Assembly: GCA_021779935.1 (NCBI GenBank)
Contig: JAJXZT010000011.1
Location: 62,001-126,000, forward strand
Direction of reading: 5' to 3'
Length of the DNA stretch: 64,000 nucleotides
DNA from: Acidobacteriota bacterium
Lineage (GTDB): Bacteria > Acidobacteriota > Terriglobia > Terriglobales > Acidobacteriaceae
A program made the position numbers and the translations under genes. Below are positions 50,846-59,912 of the stretch, one piece after another (the first letter of the stretch is position 1; every line of letters starts with the position of its first letter). The notes beneath the pieces were generated by a model. That model was not told the origin of the DNA. It saw nothing but the letters and a program-made list of their open reading frames with translations, and did not search any database.

Positions 50846-51679
50846 TTATTGAGTTTTCGTGCCTCCAGAAACGGTAACCACCGCATCCTGGATTACCGGC
50901 ATTCCAAGGTCCACCTTCACCCGGACCGTATAGTTTTCTTTTGAAAGATCGGTTTTCAACGTCATCGGATACACCTGCTCGCGATTCGGAAGCAGAGGAA
51001 CCGTGGGGACTTCCACCTTCTCAACCACTTTCCCCTGCGAATTGACAACCGTCAGGTCTCCGATGGGGCGGGTATGCTTCAGTCCGCTGTTCTCCAGCGT
51101 CAGCATCGCCCGCCACCCCGTCTTCAGCTTTGGATCTGGGGGAACCAGCGTCAGATTCTTGATGGAAGCGTCAACCTTCGGATCCCCGATCGTGACGTAG
51201 AATGCCGGGGCTACGCTCACCGCGATGCGCATCCCGGTTCCAACCAGCGCCGCCGCTGTCGGCAGTGTCGTGATGTTCGCCGCGCAGTGGTAATCGCCTT
51301 CGGTGGCATTCTCTGGCACCTTGATCGTGTACCGCACCACCACCTGTCCACCGCCGGCGATTTCAGTTTCCATCGGGTTGATCGTCAGCCAGGTGCGGCA
51401 GGAGTCCGCGGCTTCCTTTGGAAACACTCCAAACTGCGGTGTCACGTTGTTGTCGATGTAGAAATCACTCAGGGTCGTGCGCACGCGCAGATCTGTGTGC
51501 GAGTCGTTGTAAAGCATCAGCGACCCGGTATGTTCCTTGCCGGGCGCCAGGTGCATCTCCGCGCGCATCGGGGCCATTCCCAACCCCATCTGCCCAAATA
51601 CCGGAACACACCCCATCAACAACAACAGCAGACTCGCCGCTACTGAAAAGTGGCCACGTAGTTTTCGGTGACTTCGCAT
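50846..51679 (-). CDS. PapD-like periplasmic chaperone
   Basis: The start at 51679 has AAGGA 5 bases upstream; the longer frame to 51817 lacks one. The 277-residue product has a signal peptide (VAASLLLLLMGCVPVFG) and a beta-sandwich fold opening APMRAEMHLAPGKEHTGSLMLYNDS. This resembles the first strands of pilus chaperones, where the target strand is capped. It continues with EIAGGGQVVVRYTIKVP and a second Ig-like domain. It is about 30 residues longer than usual PapD proteins. Its place between pilin-like genes and the barrel gene supports a subunit chaperone. Confidence 0.65.
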   Translation of the reverse strand: MRSHRKLRGHFSVAASLLLLLMGCVPVFGQMGLGMAPMRAEMHLAPGKEHTGSLMLYNDSHTDLRVRTTLSDFYIDNNVTPQFGVFPKEAADSCRTWLTINPMETEIAGGGQVVVRYTIKVPENATEGDYHCAANITTLPTAAALVGTGMRIAVSVAPAFYVTIGDPKVDASIKNLTLVPPDPKLKTGWRAMLTLENSGLKHTRPIGDLTVVNSQGKVVEKVEVPTVPLLPNREQVYPMTLKTDLSKENYTVRVKVDLGMPVIQDAVVTVSGGTKTQ

Positions 51680-51968
51680 ACCTATCCTTACGTTCTGCGC
51701 AAGACCGGCTATCCGGCCCCATGCTGAGAGTGACATCGATTGAGTAAGCGTGGTTGTTCCCTGTCGCCCTCGCATTCGACACACTAATTGGTGTCGGCAC
51801 GAACTAACGCGCACCATCGTGGCCAGTCAATAATTCTTCCCGCGCCGGAGACCGGGAGGCTTTCGCCGCGCTGCCCCCCGGCCATCTCCGTCGCAAAGAC
51901 TCGCACTGCAACCACGCTTGCCACGCACAAGTTGCGCCTGTGCGTTTCTGATGCTCTTTCTGGTCCTC

Positions 51969-52496
51969 TTATGTCGCCGAGATCGTGAACGTCACCGTCG
52001 CGGTGTAGGCTCCCGTACCGTAAACCGGATCGTTCGTCAGCGACCAGGCTACCGACCCTGAGTTTCCGGCCGCGGTCGAGTGAGCGTCTGCGCCGAACGT
52101 CGCAACGCTCGTGGCCGAACTTGTCGATGCCGTCTGCGTTCCGCTGCACCCGGTTCCCGGTGAAGCCACCGTACAGGAGTACGTCAGCGCATCGCCAGCG
52201 GTCGGAGGCGTCGTCACCGAAGGTCCACCCGTCGGGCTGAAGTCCGTGGTCACCTCGGTCGTGATGGTGCCAGTTCCCGTGGCCTTCGTGGTACGGATCT
52301 TGTACGTAAAGTTCGTCGTCGCCGTGTACGGGTTGAAAACCGATCCGGTTGTGGAGAAGTTGTCGCTCGAGTCCACCGAGATTGATGCTTCGTGGGCGAC
52401 GGTCAAGTTAAGTGTCGTATTGCCCGTATTCGACTGGCCGAAGGCCACTGCGCCCGTAAACAGGGTCGCTGCGGCGATGAAAAGTAACTTACGCAT
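51969..52496 (-). CDS. Pilin-like secreted subunit 1
   Basis: The 175-residue protein has AGGAG upstream, a signal peptide (LLFIAAATLFTGAVAFG) and a Thr/Ser-rich beta domain with one Cys pair (LTYSCTVASPGTGC). The C-terminal strand GAYTATVTFTISAT has Gly at position -14 and alternating hydrophobics, the pattern that pairs with a chaperone in chaperone-usher pilins. It is about 60% like the next subunit by eye. It would be a surface fibre subunit. Confidence 0.6.
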   Translation of the reverse strand: MRKLLFIAAATLFTGAVAFGQSNTGNTTLNLTVAHEASISVDSSDNFSTTGSVFNPYTATTNFTYKIRTTKATGTGTITTEVTTDFSPTGGPSVTTPPTAGDALTYSCTVASPGTGCSGTQTASTSSATSVATFGADAHSTAAGNSGSVAWSLTNDPVYGTGAYTATVTFTISAT

Positions 52497-52625
52497 GGAA
52501 TTTATTTCTCCTGTTGCTTGTACTGTTTGATCTTGCCTGTCCCTCCGGCATCGTTGGCCGGAAGCTCTCGCGAGCCGGCTTTGCCCGAACTTATCGCCGC
52601 TGGCCTTACGCGATTCCTTCCAGGT

Positions 52626-53153
52626 CTACGTCGCCGAAATCGTGAACGTCACGATCGCCGTATAGCTGCCTGTCTGGTAAACGGGGTCGTTCGTCAGCGT
52701 CCACACCACCGACCCCGAATTCCCTGTCGTTGACGAATGCGCATCCGCGCCGAATGTCGCCACGCTCGTCGCCTTCGTCGTCTTTGCTGTCACCGTTCCC
52801 GAGCACGGCGTCGCCGGAGCGCTGGCCGTACACGTATACGTCAATGCATCCCCTACACTCGGCGGGGTCGCCACTGAAGGTCCACCCGTCGGGCTGAAAT
52901 CCGTCGTCACTTGCACCGTGATCTTGCCGCTTCCCGTCGACTGCGTCGTACGGATCATGTAAATAAAATTCGTGGTCGCGGTGTAGTTATTGAAAACCGA
53001 TCCGGTCGTCAGGAACGGATCACTGGCATCCACCGAGAGCGTTGCCTCATGTTTAATGTTCGCAGTGACGTTTGTCGTACCCGTCGTAACCTGCCCGAAC
53101 CCACATGCCGCCAGGCATACCATCATCCCTGCAATCGCGAACGTCTTCACCAT
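52626..53153 (-). CDS. Pilin-like secreted subunit 2
   Basis: The start at 53153 (MVKTFAIAG) has GGAAG 7 bases upstream; the ATG at 53177 directly abuts GGAG and is less likely. The 175-residue product is the same length as subunit 1 and shares ATLSVDASDPF, TTGSVFNNYTATTNFIYMIRT, QVTTDFSPTGGPSV, a Cys pair (YTCTASAPATPC) and ending GSYTAIVTFTISAT. A tandem duplication is clear. Its stop is 129 bases before subunit 1. Confidence 0.6.
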   Translation of the reverse strand: MVKTFAIAGMMVCLAACGFGQVTTGTTNVTANIKHEATLSVDASDPFLTTGSVFNNYTATTNFIYMIRTTQSTGSGKITVQVTTDFSPTGGPSVATPPSVGDALTYTCTASAPATPCSGTVTAKTTKATSVATFGADAHSSTTGNSGSVVWTLTNDPVYQTGSYTAIVTFTISAT

Positions 53154-53180
53154 GAGCCCGCTTCCACTGCGCGCCATCTC

Positions 53181-53753
53181 CTAAGTCGAGCTGATCGTAA
53201 ACGTCAGCGCGGCCGTATACGTGCCCGACGTCAACGCCGGGGTGTCTGCCAGCGACAAATTCATCGTTACCGAATTCGTGTTTGTCGACGAACACGGGGT
53301 ACCTCCGCCAGTGCAAGCACTGCTCGGGATCTGCACCACGTTTGTCTGCGTCGTCGTACTCGCCGTAATCGGTGAACTGCCGCAACTGGTACCCAGGTCG
53401 GCAGCCCCGCAGGTATACGTCAAATCGCCATTCGCCACGCTCGGCCCGCCCGACCCCGCCGCCGAAAAATCCGTCGTCACCTGCATCGTGATCGCGCCGC
53501 CGCCGCTTGGCGTTGTGCGTGCCTGGTACGAAATCGTGATCGTTTTCGTAAAACTCGTGAACGGAATCGTCGGCTGCGCCAGCGTCACGCTCGCAGGCAC
53601 CGAAGACAGGTTCCCCAGCGGACTAACCTGTATCGTTACCGTCTGAGTCACAACCGTCTGCGCCGCGGACTTCGCCGGAAACACCAGCCACGGGAACGCG
53701 CAGCACACAATCCCGCAAATCGCACCGAAACGGCTTTGGATTATTCTTCTCAC
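53181..53753 (-). CDS. Pilin-like secreted subunit 3
   Basis: A GTG start at 53753 gives a normal signal peptide (AICGIVCCAFPWLVFPAKSAAQ); an ATG at 53825 would make it unusually long. The roughly 190-residue protein is a more distant member of the same family: QVTTDFSAAGSGGPSV, YTCGAADLGTSC and a second Cys pair (ACTGGGTPC), ending GTYTAALTFTISST with Gly at -14. It is the first gene of the operon and could be a tip or base subunit. The start is uncertain. Confidence 0.55.
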   Translation of the reverse strand: MRRIIQSRFGAICGIVCCAFPWLVFPAKSAAQTVVTQTVTIQVSPLGNLSSVPASVTLAQPTIPFTSFTKTITISYQARTTPSGGGAITMQVTTDFSAAGSGGPSVANGDLTYTCGAADLGTSCGSSPITASTTTQTNVVQIPSSACTGGGTPCSSTNTNSVTMNLSLADTPALTSGTYTAALTFTISST

Positions 53754-54482
53754 TGACTCTGTTCGCTTTGGACCCAGTTGGCGCGCCGCGTTGCCAGGCG
53801 TGATGCAGTTGGCGTCGCTTGCCATTGCACCCGCGCAGAAATCCGCTCTCTCCGCGCACACGTTTTCCTGCGTGTGCGGTGAAACGTCCCTGTCATATTG
53901 TGTTTCTATCTAACTTGCCATCCGATTCGTACACTCGTGCCAACCGGAAAAACTAATTGATGCTCTCCACAAAACCCCTTAGGTAATCCTGCAATTTGTG
54001 TTTGGCGTTGCTATCTGCCGCAACACTTTACCGAAGCACCTGATACTTCTCTTTTTATAGCAAGCATCCTGCCTTTACAAGATAACCGGCGTAATTCAAT
54101 GGTCGCCGTCGAGTACAGGTACTTTTGCACTACATAATTGATCAGCAAATGTTACCAACGTTGTAGTTCACGGGACGGTGCGTGTTTCCAACCTTCGATC
54201 CGCCACCCTCAATGTGATGCGTGATGATCGGGCTGGACGCTTCTTACAGCAATACCTAAGTTTGAGGGAAAATTTACTAGATTGGTGCCTATGTAACGCA
54301 AGGTTATGTTTTAGAAAAATTCCATAAAGAAATTTGACCTCCATGAACAATTAGCCGGACTTTCGTGGGGTGACTCTAATCACAGAATACCGTGACTCCA
54401 GTCCTCGCCTCCCCTTCCACCCCCGCCTAGGCTACGGTCGGGGTGGGGTTTGCTCGATTTCCCACTCGCCCTGGAGTTTCTT
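53754..54482. promoter_or_regulatory. Divergent region between pilus-like operon and hyp operon
   Basis: This gap of about 730 bases contains a long AT-rich stretch (53900-54360), the CRP/FNR-type array at 54369-54395 and a GC-rich hairpin near 54405-54446. Only the first 100 bases could be the N-terminus of subunit 3 if its start lies upstream. I see no other gene or RNA. Confidence 0.45.
54369..54395 (+). promoter_or_regulatory. Triple half-site CRP/FNR-type array before hypF
   Basis: GGTGA, six bases, TCACA, six bases, CGTGA form two overlapping palindromes. The core AATCACAGAA and the flanking GTGA half-sites match the array at 62062-62088 in sequence and spacing. Confidence 0.6.
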
Positions 54483-56807
54483 TTGGCCAAAACTATCGAC
54501 ACCATCGTCCCATCCGTAGCTCCCGTCGGCGTACAGCGTCTTCGCACCGTCGTTCGCGGAGCCGTGCAAGGTGTCGGCTTCCGTCCATTTATTTATCGCT
54601 TGGCCAACGAACTCGGTCTGCGCGGCTGGGTCAACAACTCCAGTAGCGGTGTCTTCCTCGAAGTAGAGGGCCCGCACGATCTCCTCCGGACGTTCCTCTC
54701 CCGCATCGAGTCCGAAAAGCCTCCCGTCTCCTTCATTCAGAGCTTCGAATGCTCCTACCTTGATTCGATAGGTTATGAAGGCTTCGAGATTCGACCCAGC
54801 GAAGATGGCGAAAAGACAACCATTATTCTCCCGGACATCGCCACCTGCCCCGCGTGCCTCGACGAAATTTTCGACAAATCTAACCGCCGCTATCGTTATC
54901 CCTTCACCAACTGCACGCACTGTGGCCCGCGCTTCAGCATCATCGAGCGTCTGCCTTACGACCGCCATGCCACCTCGATGAAACAATTCACCATGTGTCC
55001 GGCCTGTGCCGCTGAATATCAGGATCCTCGCGACCGCCGCTTTCACGCGCAGCCCAACGCCTGCCCGGTCTGCGGCCCGCACCTTGAACTGTGGGCCGCC
55101 GATGGACGCCCGATCGCAAAGTTCGACGATGCCTTACTCCACGCCGCCGAAGAAATTCGCCGTGGCAACATCGTCGCCATCAAGGGGCTTGGTGGTTTCC
55201 ATCTCGTCACTGACGCGCGCAGCCAGGACGCCGTCCGCCGCCTGCGACTGCGCAAACACCGCGAGGCCAAACCCTTTGCTTTGATGTACCCCAATCTCGC
55301 GATGATTCGCCACGACTGCGAGGTCAGCGCATCCGAGGAGCGCCTGCTGTGCTCGCCCGAGTCTCCCATTGTTTTGCTCTGGCAGCGTCCCGGCTCCGGC
55401 ATCCGCATCGCGCCGGCCGTCGCACCCGGCAATCCTTATCTTGGCGTGATGCTGCCTTACACGCCTCTGCATCATCTCTTGATGTCCGAACTCGGCTTCC
55501 CTGTCGTGGCAACCAGCGGCAATCTCTCCGACGAACCCATTTGCACGGACGAACATGAAGCCGTGCAGCGCCTTCGCGGCATCGCCGATGCTTTCCTCGT
55601 GCACGACCGTCCCATCGTGCACCATGTCGACGACTCCGTGGCGCGCATCGTGCTCGACCGCGAACTCATCCTCCGTCGCGCGCGCGGCTTTGCCCCGCTA
55701 CCGGTCATCGTCAACGAGAACATCGCCCCCACGCTCGCCGTTGGTGCACATCAGAAAAGCTCCGTCGCGCTCGCCGTCGGTCGTCAGGTCTTCGTCAGCC
55801 AGCACATCGGAGACCTCGACACCGTGCAATCGCTCGATGCCTTCGAACGCGTCATCGCCAGCTTCCGCGATCTCTATGAAGTCGGGCCCGTAGCCGTCGC
55901 CTGCGACCTTCATCCCAATTACGTCTCCACCGGCTACGCGCACAGGAACGCAGCTTCCCCGCTCGGCGTGCAGCATCACTACGCGCACATCCTCTCCTGC
56001 ATGGCGGAAAACGCCATCTCTCCGCCCGTCCTCGGTGTAGCCTGGGATGGCAGCGGCTACGGCCCCGACGGAACCATCTGGGGCGGCGAATTCCTCGCGA
56101 TCGACGCTTCCAGCTATCAGCGCATCGCGCATCTGCGAACCTTCCGACTCCCCGGCGCCGAATCCGCCGTCCGCGAACCGCGCCGTGCCGCTGCCGGCAT
56201 GCTTTACGGCATGCTCGGGGAAGAAATCTTCGATCGCGATGATCTTCTATCCGTCCAGGCATTCACGCCCGCCGAGCGCAAGGTTGTCCGGCAGATGCTC
56301 CGTCAGGGATTGAACAGTCCCATCACCTCCAGCGTCGGACGCATCTTTGACGCCGTGGCTTCCGTGATCGGATTGCGCCAGTTCGTCCGCTTTGAAGGAC
56401 AGGCCGCCATGGAGTTGGAATTCGCCGCCATGACCGACGCGACCGGCGAGGCTTACACCATCAACCACACGCATGATCCCAGCCAACCCATGACCATTAG
56501 TTGGGCTCGCATGGTCATTGAGATTCTTGACGATCAGCAGGCGGGCGTACCGCTTGGACGCATTGCACGGAAGTTCCACAACGCCATGGCTGACGCCATC
56601 GTCCACATCGCTCAACATCAGGAGTGCGACCGCATCGCCCTCAGCGGCGGATGTTTCCAGAACAGGCTCTTGACCGAGCTCGCCGTCAACAAACTGCGCG
56701 CAGCCGGCTTCCGCGCCTACTGGCATCAGCGTATCCCGCCCAACGATGGCGGCATCGCTCTTGGTCAAGTCATGGCCGCCGCCCGAACTTCCCGAAAGGA
56801 GGAGTAG
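54483..56807 (+). CDS. hypF: Carbamoyltransferase for [NiFe]-hydrogenase maturation
   Basis: HypF makes the carbamoyl group that becomes the cyanide ligands of the NiFe site. The TTG at 54483 with GGAG 6 bases upstream is the likely start, giving 774 residues. Order: acylphosphatase domain (VRGAVQGVGFRPFIYRLANE), two zinc fingers (CPACLDEI, CTHCGPRF, CPACAAEY, CPVCGPHL), a YrdC-like domain (GNIVAIKGLGGFHLVTDA), and the HypF C-terminal domain (VQHHYAHILSCMAEN and ALSGGCFQNRLL). It opens the operon hypF-C-D-E; hypA and hypB are not here. Confidence 0.95.
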   Translation: MAKTIDTIVPSVAPVGVQRLRTVVRGAVQGVGFRPFIYRLANELGLRGWVNNSSSGVFLEVEGPHDLLRTFLSRIESEKPPVSFIQSFECSYLDSIGYEGFEIRPSEDGEKTTIILPDIATCPACLDEIFDKSNRRYRYPFTNCTHCGPRFSIIERLPYDRHATSMKQFTMCPACAAEYQDPRDRRFHAQPNACPVCGPHLELWAADGRPIAKFDDALLHAAEEIRRGNIVAIKGLGGFHLVTDARSQDAVRRLRLRKHREAKPFALMYPNLAMIRHDCEVSASEERLLCSPESPIVLLWQRPGSGIRIAPAVAPGNPYLGVMLPYTPLHHLLMSELGFPVVATSGNLSDEPICTDEHEAVQRLRGIADAFLVHDRPIVHHVDDSVARIVLDRELILRRARGFAPLPVIVNENIAPTLAVGAHQKSSVALAVGRQVFVSQHIGDLDTVQSLDAFERVIASFRDLYEVGPVAVACDLHPNYVSTGYAHRNAASPLGVQHHYAHILSCMAENAISPPVLGVAWDGSGYGPDGTIWGGEFLAIDASSYQRIAHLRTFRLPGAESAVREPRRAAAGMLYGMLGEEIFDRDDLLSVQAFTPAERKVVRQMLRQGLNSPITSSVGRIFDAVASVIGLRQFVRFEGQAAMELEFAAMTDATGEAYTINHTHDPSQPMTISWARMVIEILDDQQAGVPLGRIARKFHNAMADAIVHIAQHQECDRIALSGGCFQNRLLTELAVNKLRAAGFRAYWHQRIPPNDGGIALGQVMAAARTSRKEE

Positions 56808-56811
56808 CAAG

Positions 56812-57078
56812 ATGTGTCTCGCCGTACCGGGTAAGATTCTCAGCATCTCCGGCGATGGAATGATGCGTACCGCTCGCGTCGACTTCGGCGGTGTAATCCG
56901 TGACGCCAGCCTTGCATATTTGCCGGATGCCGTAGCCGGCGACTACGTCCTCATTCACGTCGGCTTCGCCATCAGCAAGGTGGAGGAGAGCGAGGCCCAG
57001 CGCGTCTTTGAGTATCTCCGCGAGATGGACGAACTCGCCGGCCTCACCCCGGACTCCCCCGGAGCGACGCGTCGATGA
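56812..57078 (+). CDS. hypC: Hydrogenase maturation chaperone HypC
   Basis: The start at 56812 has AGGAGGAG 7 bases upstream and gives the diagnostic N-terminus [10 protein letters not shown], whose Cys2 is essential in the family for carrying the Fe(CN)2CO unit. The 88-residue product is of normal length. It ends in an overlap of 4 bases with hypD, its complex partner. Confidence 0.95.
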   Translation: MCLAVPGKILSISGDGMMRTARVDFGGVIRDASLAYLPDAVAGDYVLIHVGFAISKVEESEAQRVFEYLREMDELAGLTPDSPGATRR

Positions 57079-58187
57079 AGTTCGTCTCCGAGTATCGCGA
57101 CGCTGCCGCCTGTGCCGGATATGCGAAAACCATCGCACGTCTCACCACTCGTCCGTGGACGATCATGGAAATCTGCGGCGGCCAGACGCACTCTATCGTC
57201 AAGTTCGGGCTTGACGAACTTCTGCCGCCACAGCTCACCCTCGTGCACGGCCCCGGCTGTCCCGTCTGCGTCACCCCGTTGGAGTTGATCGACAAGGCCG
57301 TGGCAATTGCCTCGCGTCCCGATGTAATCTTCTGTTCCTTTGGCGACATGCTGCGCGTGCCCGGAAGCGACTGTGACCTTTTCTCCGTCAAGGCTCGCGG
57401 CGGCGACATCCGTATTCTTTACTCTCCGCTCGACGCCCTCCGCATTGCGCGGGAGAACCCTTTGAAGCAGGTTGTCTTCTTCGCCGTCGGCTTTGAGACC
57501 ACTGCGCCTGCGCACGCCATGGCCGCCTTCCAGGCAAAGCAGCTTGGCTTGAAAAATTTCTCTCTTCTCGTCTCCCACGTCCTCGTTCCGCCGGCCATGG
57601 ACGCCATTCTCTCTTCGCCCGACTGCCGCGTGCAGGGTTTTCTCGCCGCCGGACACGTTTGCGCCGTGATGGGCTTCGAGGAATATCTCCCGCTCGCCGC
57701 AATGTATCGTGTCCCCATCATTGTCACCGGCTTCGAACCGCTCGACATCCTCCAGGGCATCGCCATGTGCGTCGCGCAACTCGAACAGGGCCGTCACGAA
57801 GTCGAGAACCAGTACACACGCACCGTGCAGACCCAGGGCAACCTCCCCGCGCAGGAATTAATGAAGAATGTCTTTCGCGTTGTCGATCGCAAATGGCGCG
57901 GCGTCGGTAGCATTCCCGCCAGCGGACTCGGCCTGCGATCGGAGTATGCCGAGTTCGACGCCGAGTTGCGTTTCGATCTCTCCGCCTACACCGCTGAAGA
58001 AAATTCCGTCTGCATCAGCGGACTCATCATGCAGGGCCTGAAGAAGCCGCACGAGTGCCCGGCCTTCGCCACCGCCTGCACTCCAGAGAAGCCGCTCGGC
58101 GCACCTATGGTTTCCTCCGAGGGAGCCTGCGCTGCATACTTCCGCTACCGGCGTCACGATACCCCGGCACCGGCCATGAAAGCGTAA
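57075..58187 (+). CDS. hypD: Hydrogenase maturation protein HypD
   Basis: The 370-residue Fe-S protein forms the Fe(CN)2CO scaffold with HypC. It has [41 protein letters not shown] and VPPAMDAIL, and C-terminal cluster cysteines ([11 protein letters not shown] and [18 protein letters not shown]). It overlaps hypC by 4 bases and is followed 2 bases later by hypE. Confidence 0.95.
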   Translation: MKFVSEYRDAAACAGYAKTIARLTTRPWTIMEICGGQTHSIVKFGLDELLPPQLTLVHGPGCPVCVTPLELIDKAVAIASRPDVIFCSFGDMLRVPGSDCDLFSVKARGGDIRILYSPLDALRIARENPLKQVVFFAVGFETTAPAHAMAAFQAKQLGLKNFSLLVSHVLVPPAMDAILSSPDCRVQGFLAAGHVCAVMGFEEYLPLAAMYRVPIIVTGFEPLDILQGIAMCVAQLEQGRHEVENQYTRTVQTQGNLPAQELMKNVFRVVDRKWRGVGSIPASGLGLRSEYAEFDAELRFDLSAYTAEENSVCISGLIMQGLKKPHECPAFATACTPEKPLGAPMVSSEGACAAYFRYRRHDTPAPAMKA

Positions 58188-58189
58188 TC

Positions 58190-59245
58190 ATGTCATCCCC
58201 GAAAGATTTCGTTCTCTCCTGTCCGCTTCCTCTCACCGACTACCCCACCGTCACACTCGCCCACGGCGGAGGCGGCAAGTTGACGCACCAGCTTCTCGAA
58301 AAGATGATCTTGCCCGCATTCCAGAGTCCCCTCCTCGAAACGCGACATGACGGAGCCGTCTTCGGAATCGGCGAATCGCGTCTCGCCTTCACCACCGATT
58401 CCTATGTCGTAAGCCCCTTGTTCTTCCCCGGTGGCGACATCGGCACCCTCGCCATCAACGGCACGGTCAACGACCTCGCCATGTGCGGCGCCCGTCCGCT
58501 TTATCTTTCTTGTGGATTGATCCTCGAAGAAGGTCTCCCCATGGACACTCTCTGGCGCGTCGTAAAGAGTCTCAAATCCGCCGCCGACGCCGCCCGCGTG
58601 CAGCTCGTCACCGGAGACACCAAGGTCGTCGACAAAGGTAAGGGTGACGGCGTCTTCATCAACACCGCCGGCATCGGGCTCATCGACTATGGTCAGCCCA
58701 TCTCGCCTGCTTCCGTTCGCGCTGGTGACGTCGTTCTGCTCAGTGGCGACATCGGCCGTCACGGCATCGCCATCATGGCATCTCGTGAAGGTCTCGAGTT
58801 CGAGACGCAGATCGATAGCGATTGCGCGCCACTCGCTTCCGCCGTGCAGAAGCTGCTCGCCTCCGGCGTCGAGGTCCACTGCCTGCGAGACCTCACTCGC
58901 GGAGGCCTCGGCACCACATTGATCGAAATTGCCGAATCCGCACGCCTTCACATCGGCATCGAAGAGACAGCGATTCCCGTGCGCGAAGACGTAGCCGCCG
59001 CCTGCGAAGTCCTCGGCTTCGATCCGCTCTACCTCGCTAATGAAGGCCGCTTCATCGCCATCGTTCCGCAGAAGGACGCCGAACGCGCGCTCGCCGCCAT
59101 GCGCTCTGAAGAACCCGCAACCGGCACCGTCCGTATCGGTCGCGTCACCGATTCGCCTTCAGGAATGGTGACCATGAAGAGCCGCATCGGCACCAGTCGC
59201 ATTGTCGATATGCTCAGCGGCGAGCAGTTACCGCGAATCTGCTGA
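58190..59245 (+). CDS. hypE: Hydrogenase maturation protein HypE
   Basis: HypE dehydrates the carbamoyl group, received on its C-terminal Cys from HypF, to cyanide. The start at 58190 follows the hypD stop by 2 bases; the longer open frame overlaps hypD. The 351-residue protein has [38 protein letters not shown] and [13 protein letters not shown], and the invariant C-terminal PRIC, which carries the catalytic cysteine. Confidence 0.96.
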   Translation: MSSPKDFVLSCPLPLTDYPTVTLAHGGGGKLTHQLLEKMILPAFQSPLLETRHDGAVFGIGESRLAFTTDSYVVSPLFFPGGDIGTLAINGTVNDLAMCGARPLYLSCGLILEEGLPMDTLWRVVKSLKSAADAARVQLVTGDTKVVDKGKGDGVFINTAGIGLIDYGQPISPASVRAGDVVLLSGDIGRHGIAIMASREGLEFETQIDSDCAPLASAVQKLLASGVEVHCLRDLTRGGLGTTLIEIAESARLHIGIEETAIPVREDVAAACEVLGFDPLYLANEGRFIAIVPQKDAERALAAMRSEEPATGTVRIGRVTDSPSGMVTMKSRIGTSRIVDMLSGEQLPRIC

Positions 59246-59275
59246 CAGGCGCCACCAATTGGCCACACAATCTCC

Positions 59276-59291
59276 TGTGAGCCGTATCACA
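59276..59291 (+). promoter_or_regulatory. CRP/FNR-type site before the maturation protease
   Basis: TGTGAGCCGTATCACA is a perfect TGTGA-N6-TCACA palindrome. With TACACT (59313-59318) as -10 element, the site is centred 41.5 bases upstream of the predicted start, the classical class II activator position. Confidence 0.65.
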
Positions 59292-59358
59292 TCCGCGTCA
59301 CCACCCGCTTCCTACACTATGCGTGTGCAATCGTGTTCGACCGTCATGTGAGGACACA

Positions 59359-59823
59359 ATGGAAAAAGTGCTGGTAATCGGATACGGAAACCCCTTGCGT
59401 AGCGACGACAGTTTTGGACTTCGAGCTCTGCAGTCCCTGCGCGAAACCGTCACCGGGCCCGATGTCTCTTTCATCGAGTGCCACCAGCTCAGCCCTGAAC
59501 TGGCCGAGGCAATCGCTCTCGTCGACTACGTCATTTTTCTCGACACATCCACGGACGGAGTTGCCGGAGCCATCCACTACACGCCTCTCAGCCCTGAAGT
59601 AAAGTCCCTCACCATGACGCACCACATCAGTCCCGGAGTTCTCCTGGGAGCCGCCCGCGCCCTCTATGGGAAATCACCCTCGGCGCTGCTCACCACCGTC
59701 ACCGGCGAGTGCTTCGGACACGGCACCGAACTCTCACCCTGCGTACAAGCGGCCATGAGGGGCGTCGTCAAGCACGTCGCCGACCTCATTCACGAGCGCA
59801 TCGCCGAGCCCGCCACTCGATAA
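59359..59823 (+). CDS. Hydrogenase maturation endopeptidase (HycI/HupD family)
   Basis: This protease removes the C-terminal peptide of a hydrogenase large subunit after nickel insertion. The start at 59359 has GAGGA upstream. The 154-residue protein has VIGYGNPLRSDDSFG with the first metal-binding Asp, YVIFLDTST with the second, and LTMTHHISPG with the metal-binding His. The hydrogenase it processes is not in the window. It has its own predicted promoter. A terminator follows. Confidence 0.88.
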   Translation: MEKVLVIGYGNPLRSDDSFGLRALQSLRETVTGPDVSFIECHQLSPELAEAIALVDYVIFLDTSTDGVAGAIHYTPLSPEVKSLTMTHHISPGVLLGAARALYGKSPSALLTTVTGECFGHGTELSPCVQAAMRGVVKHVADLIHERIAEPATR

Positions 59824-59842
59824 CACCTTTTGCAGTCATGAC

Positions 59843-59888
59843 AAAGCCCCTTCAGTCCATGCCGGACTCAAAGGGGCTTCGCTTTTTT
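59843..59888. terminator. Terminator between maturation protease and SCO1 gene
   Basis: AAGCCCCTT and AAGGGGCTT form the outer stem, with AGTCC/GGACT inside, and gcttttttcg follows on the plus strand. The reverse strand could serve the SCO1 gene but has no long T run. Confidence 0.75.
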
Positions 59889-59912
59889 CGAGACTCGTGA
59901 CTCGCGACTTTC

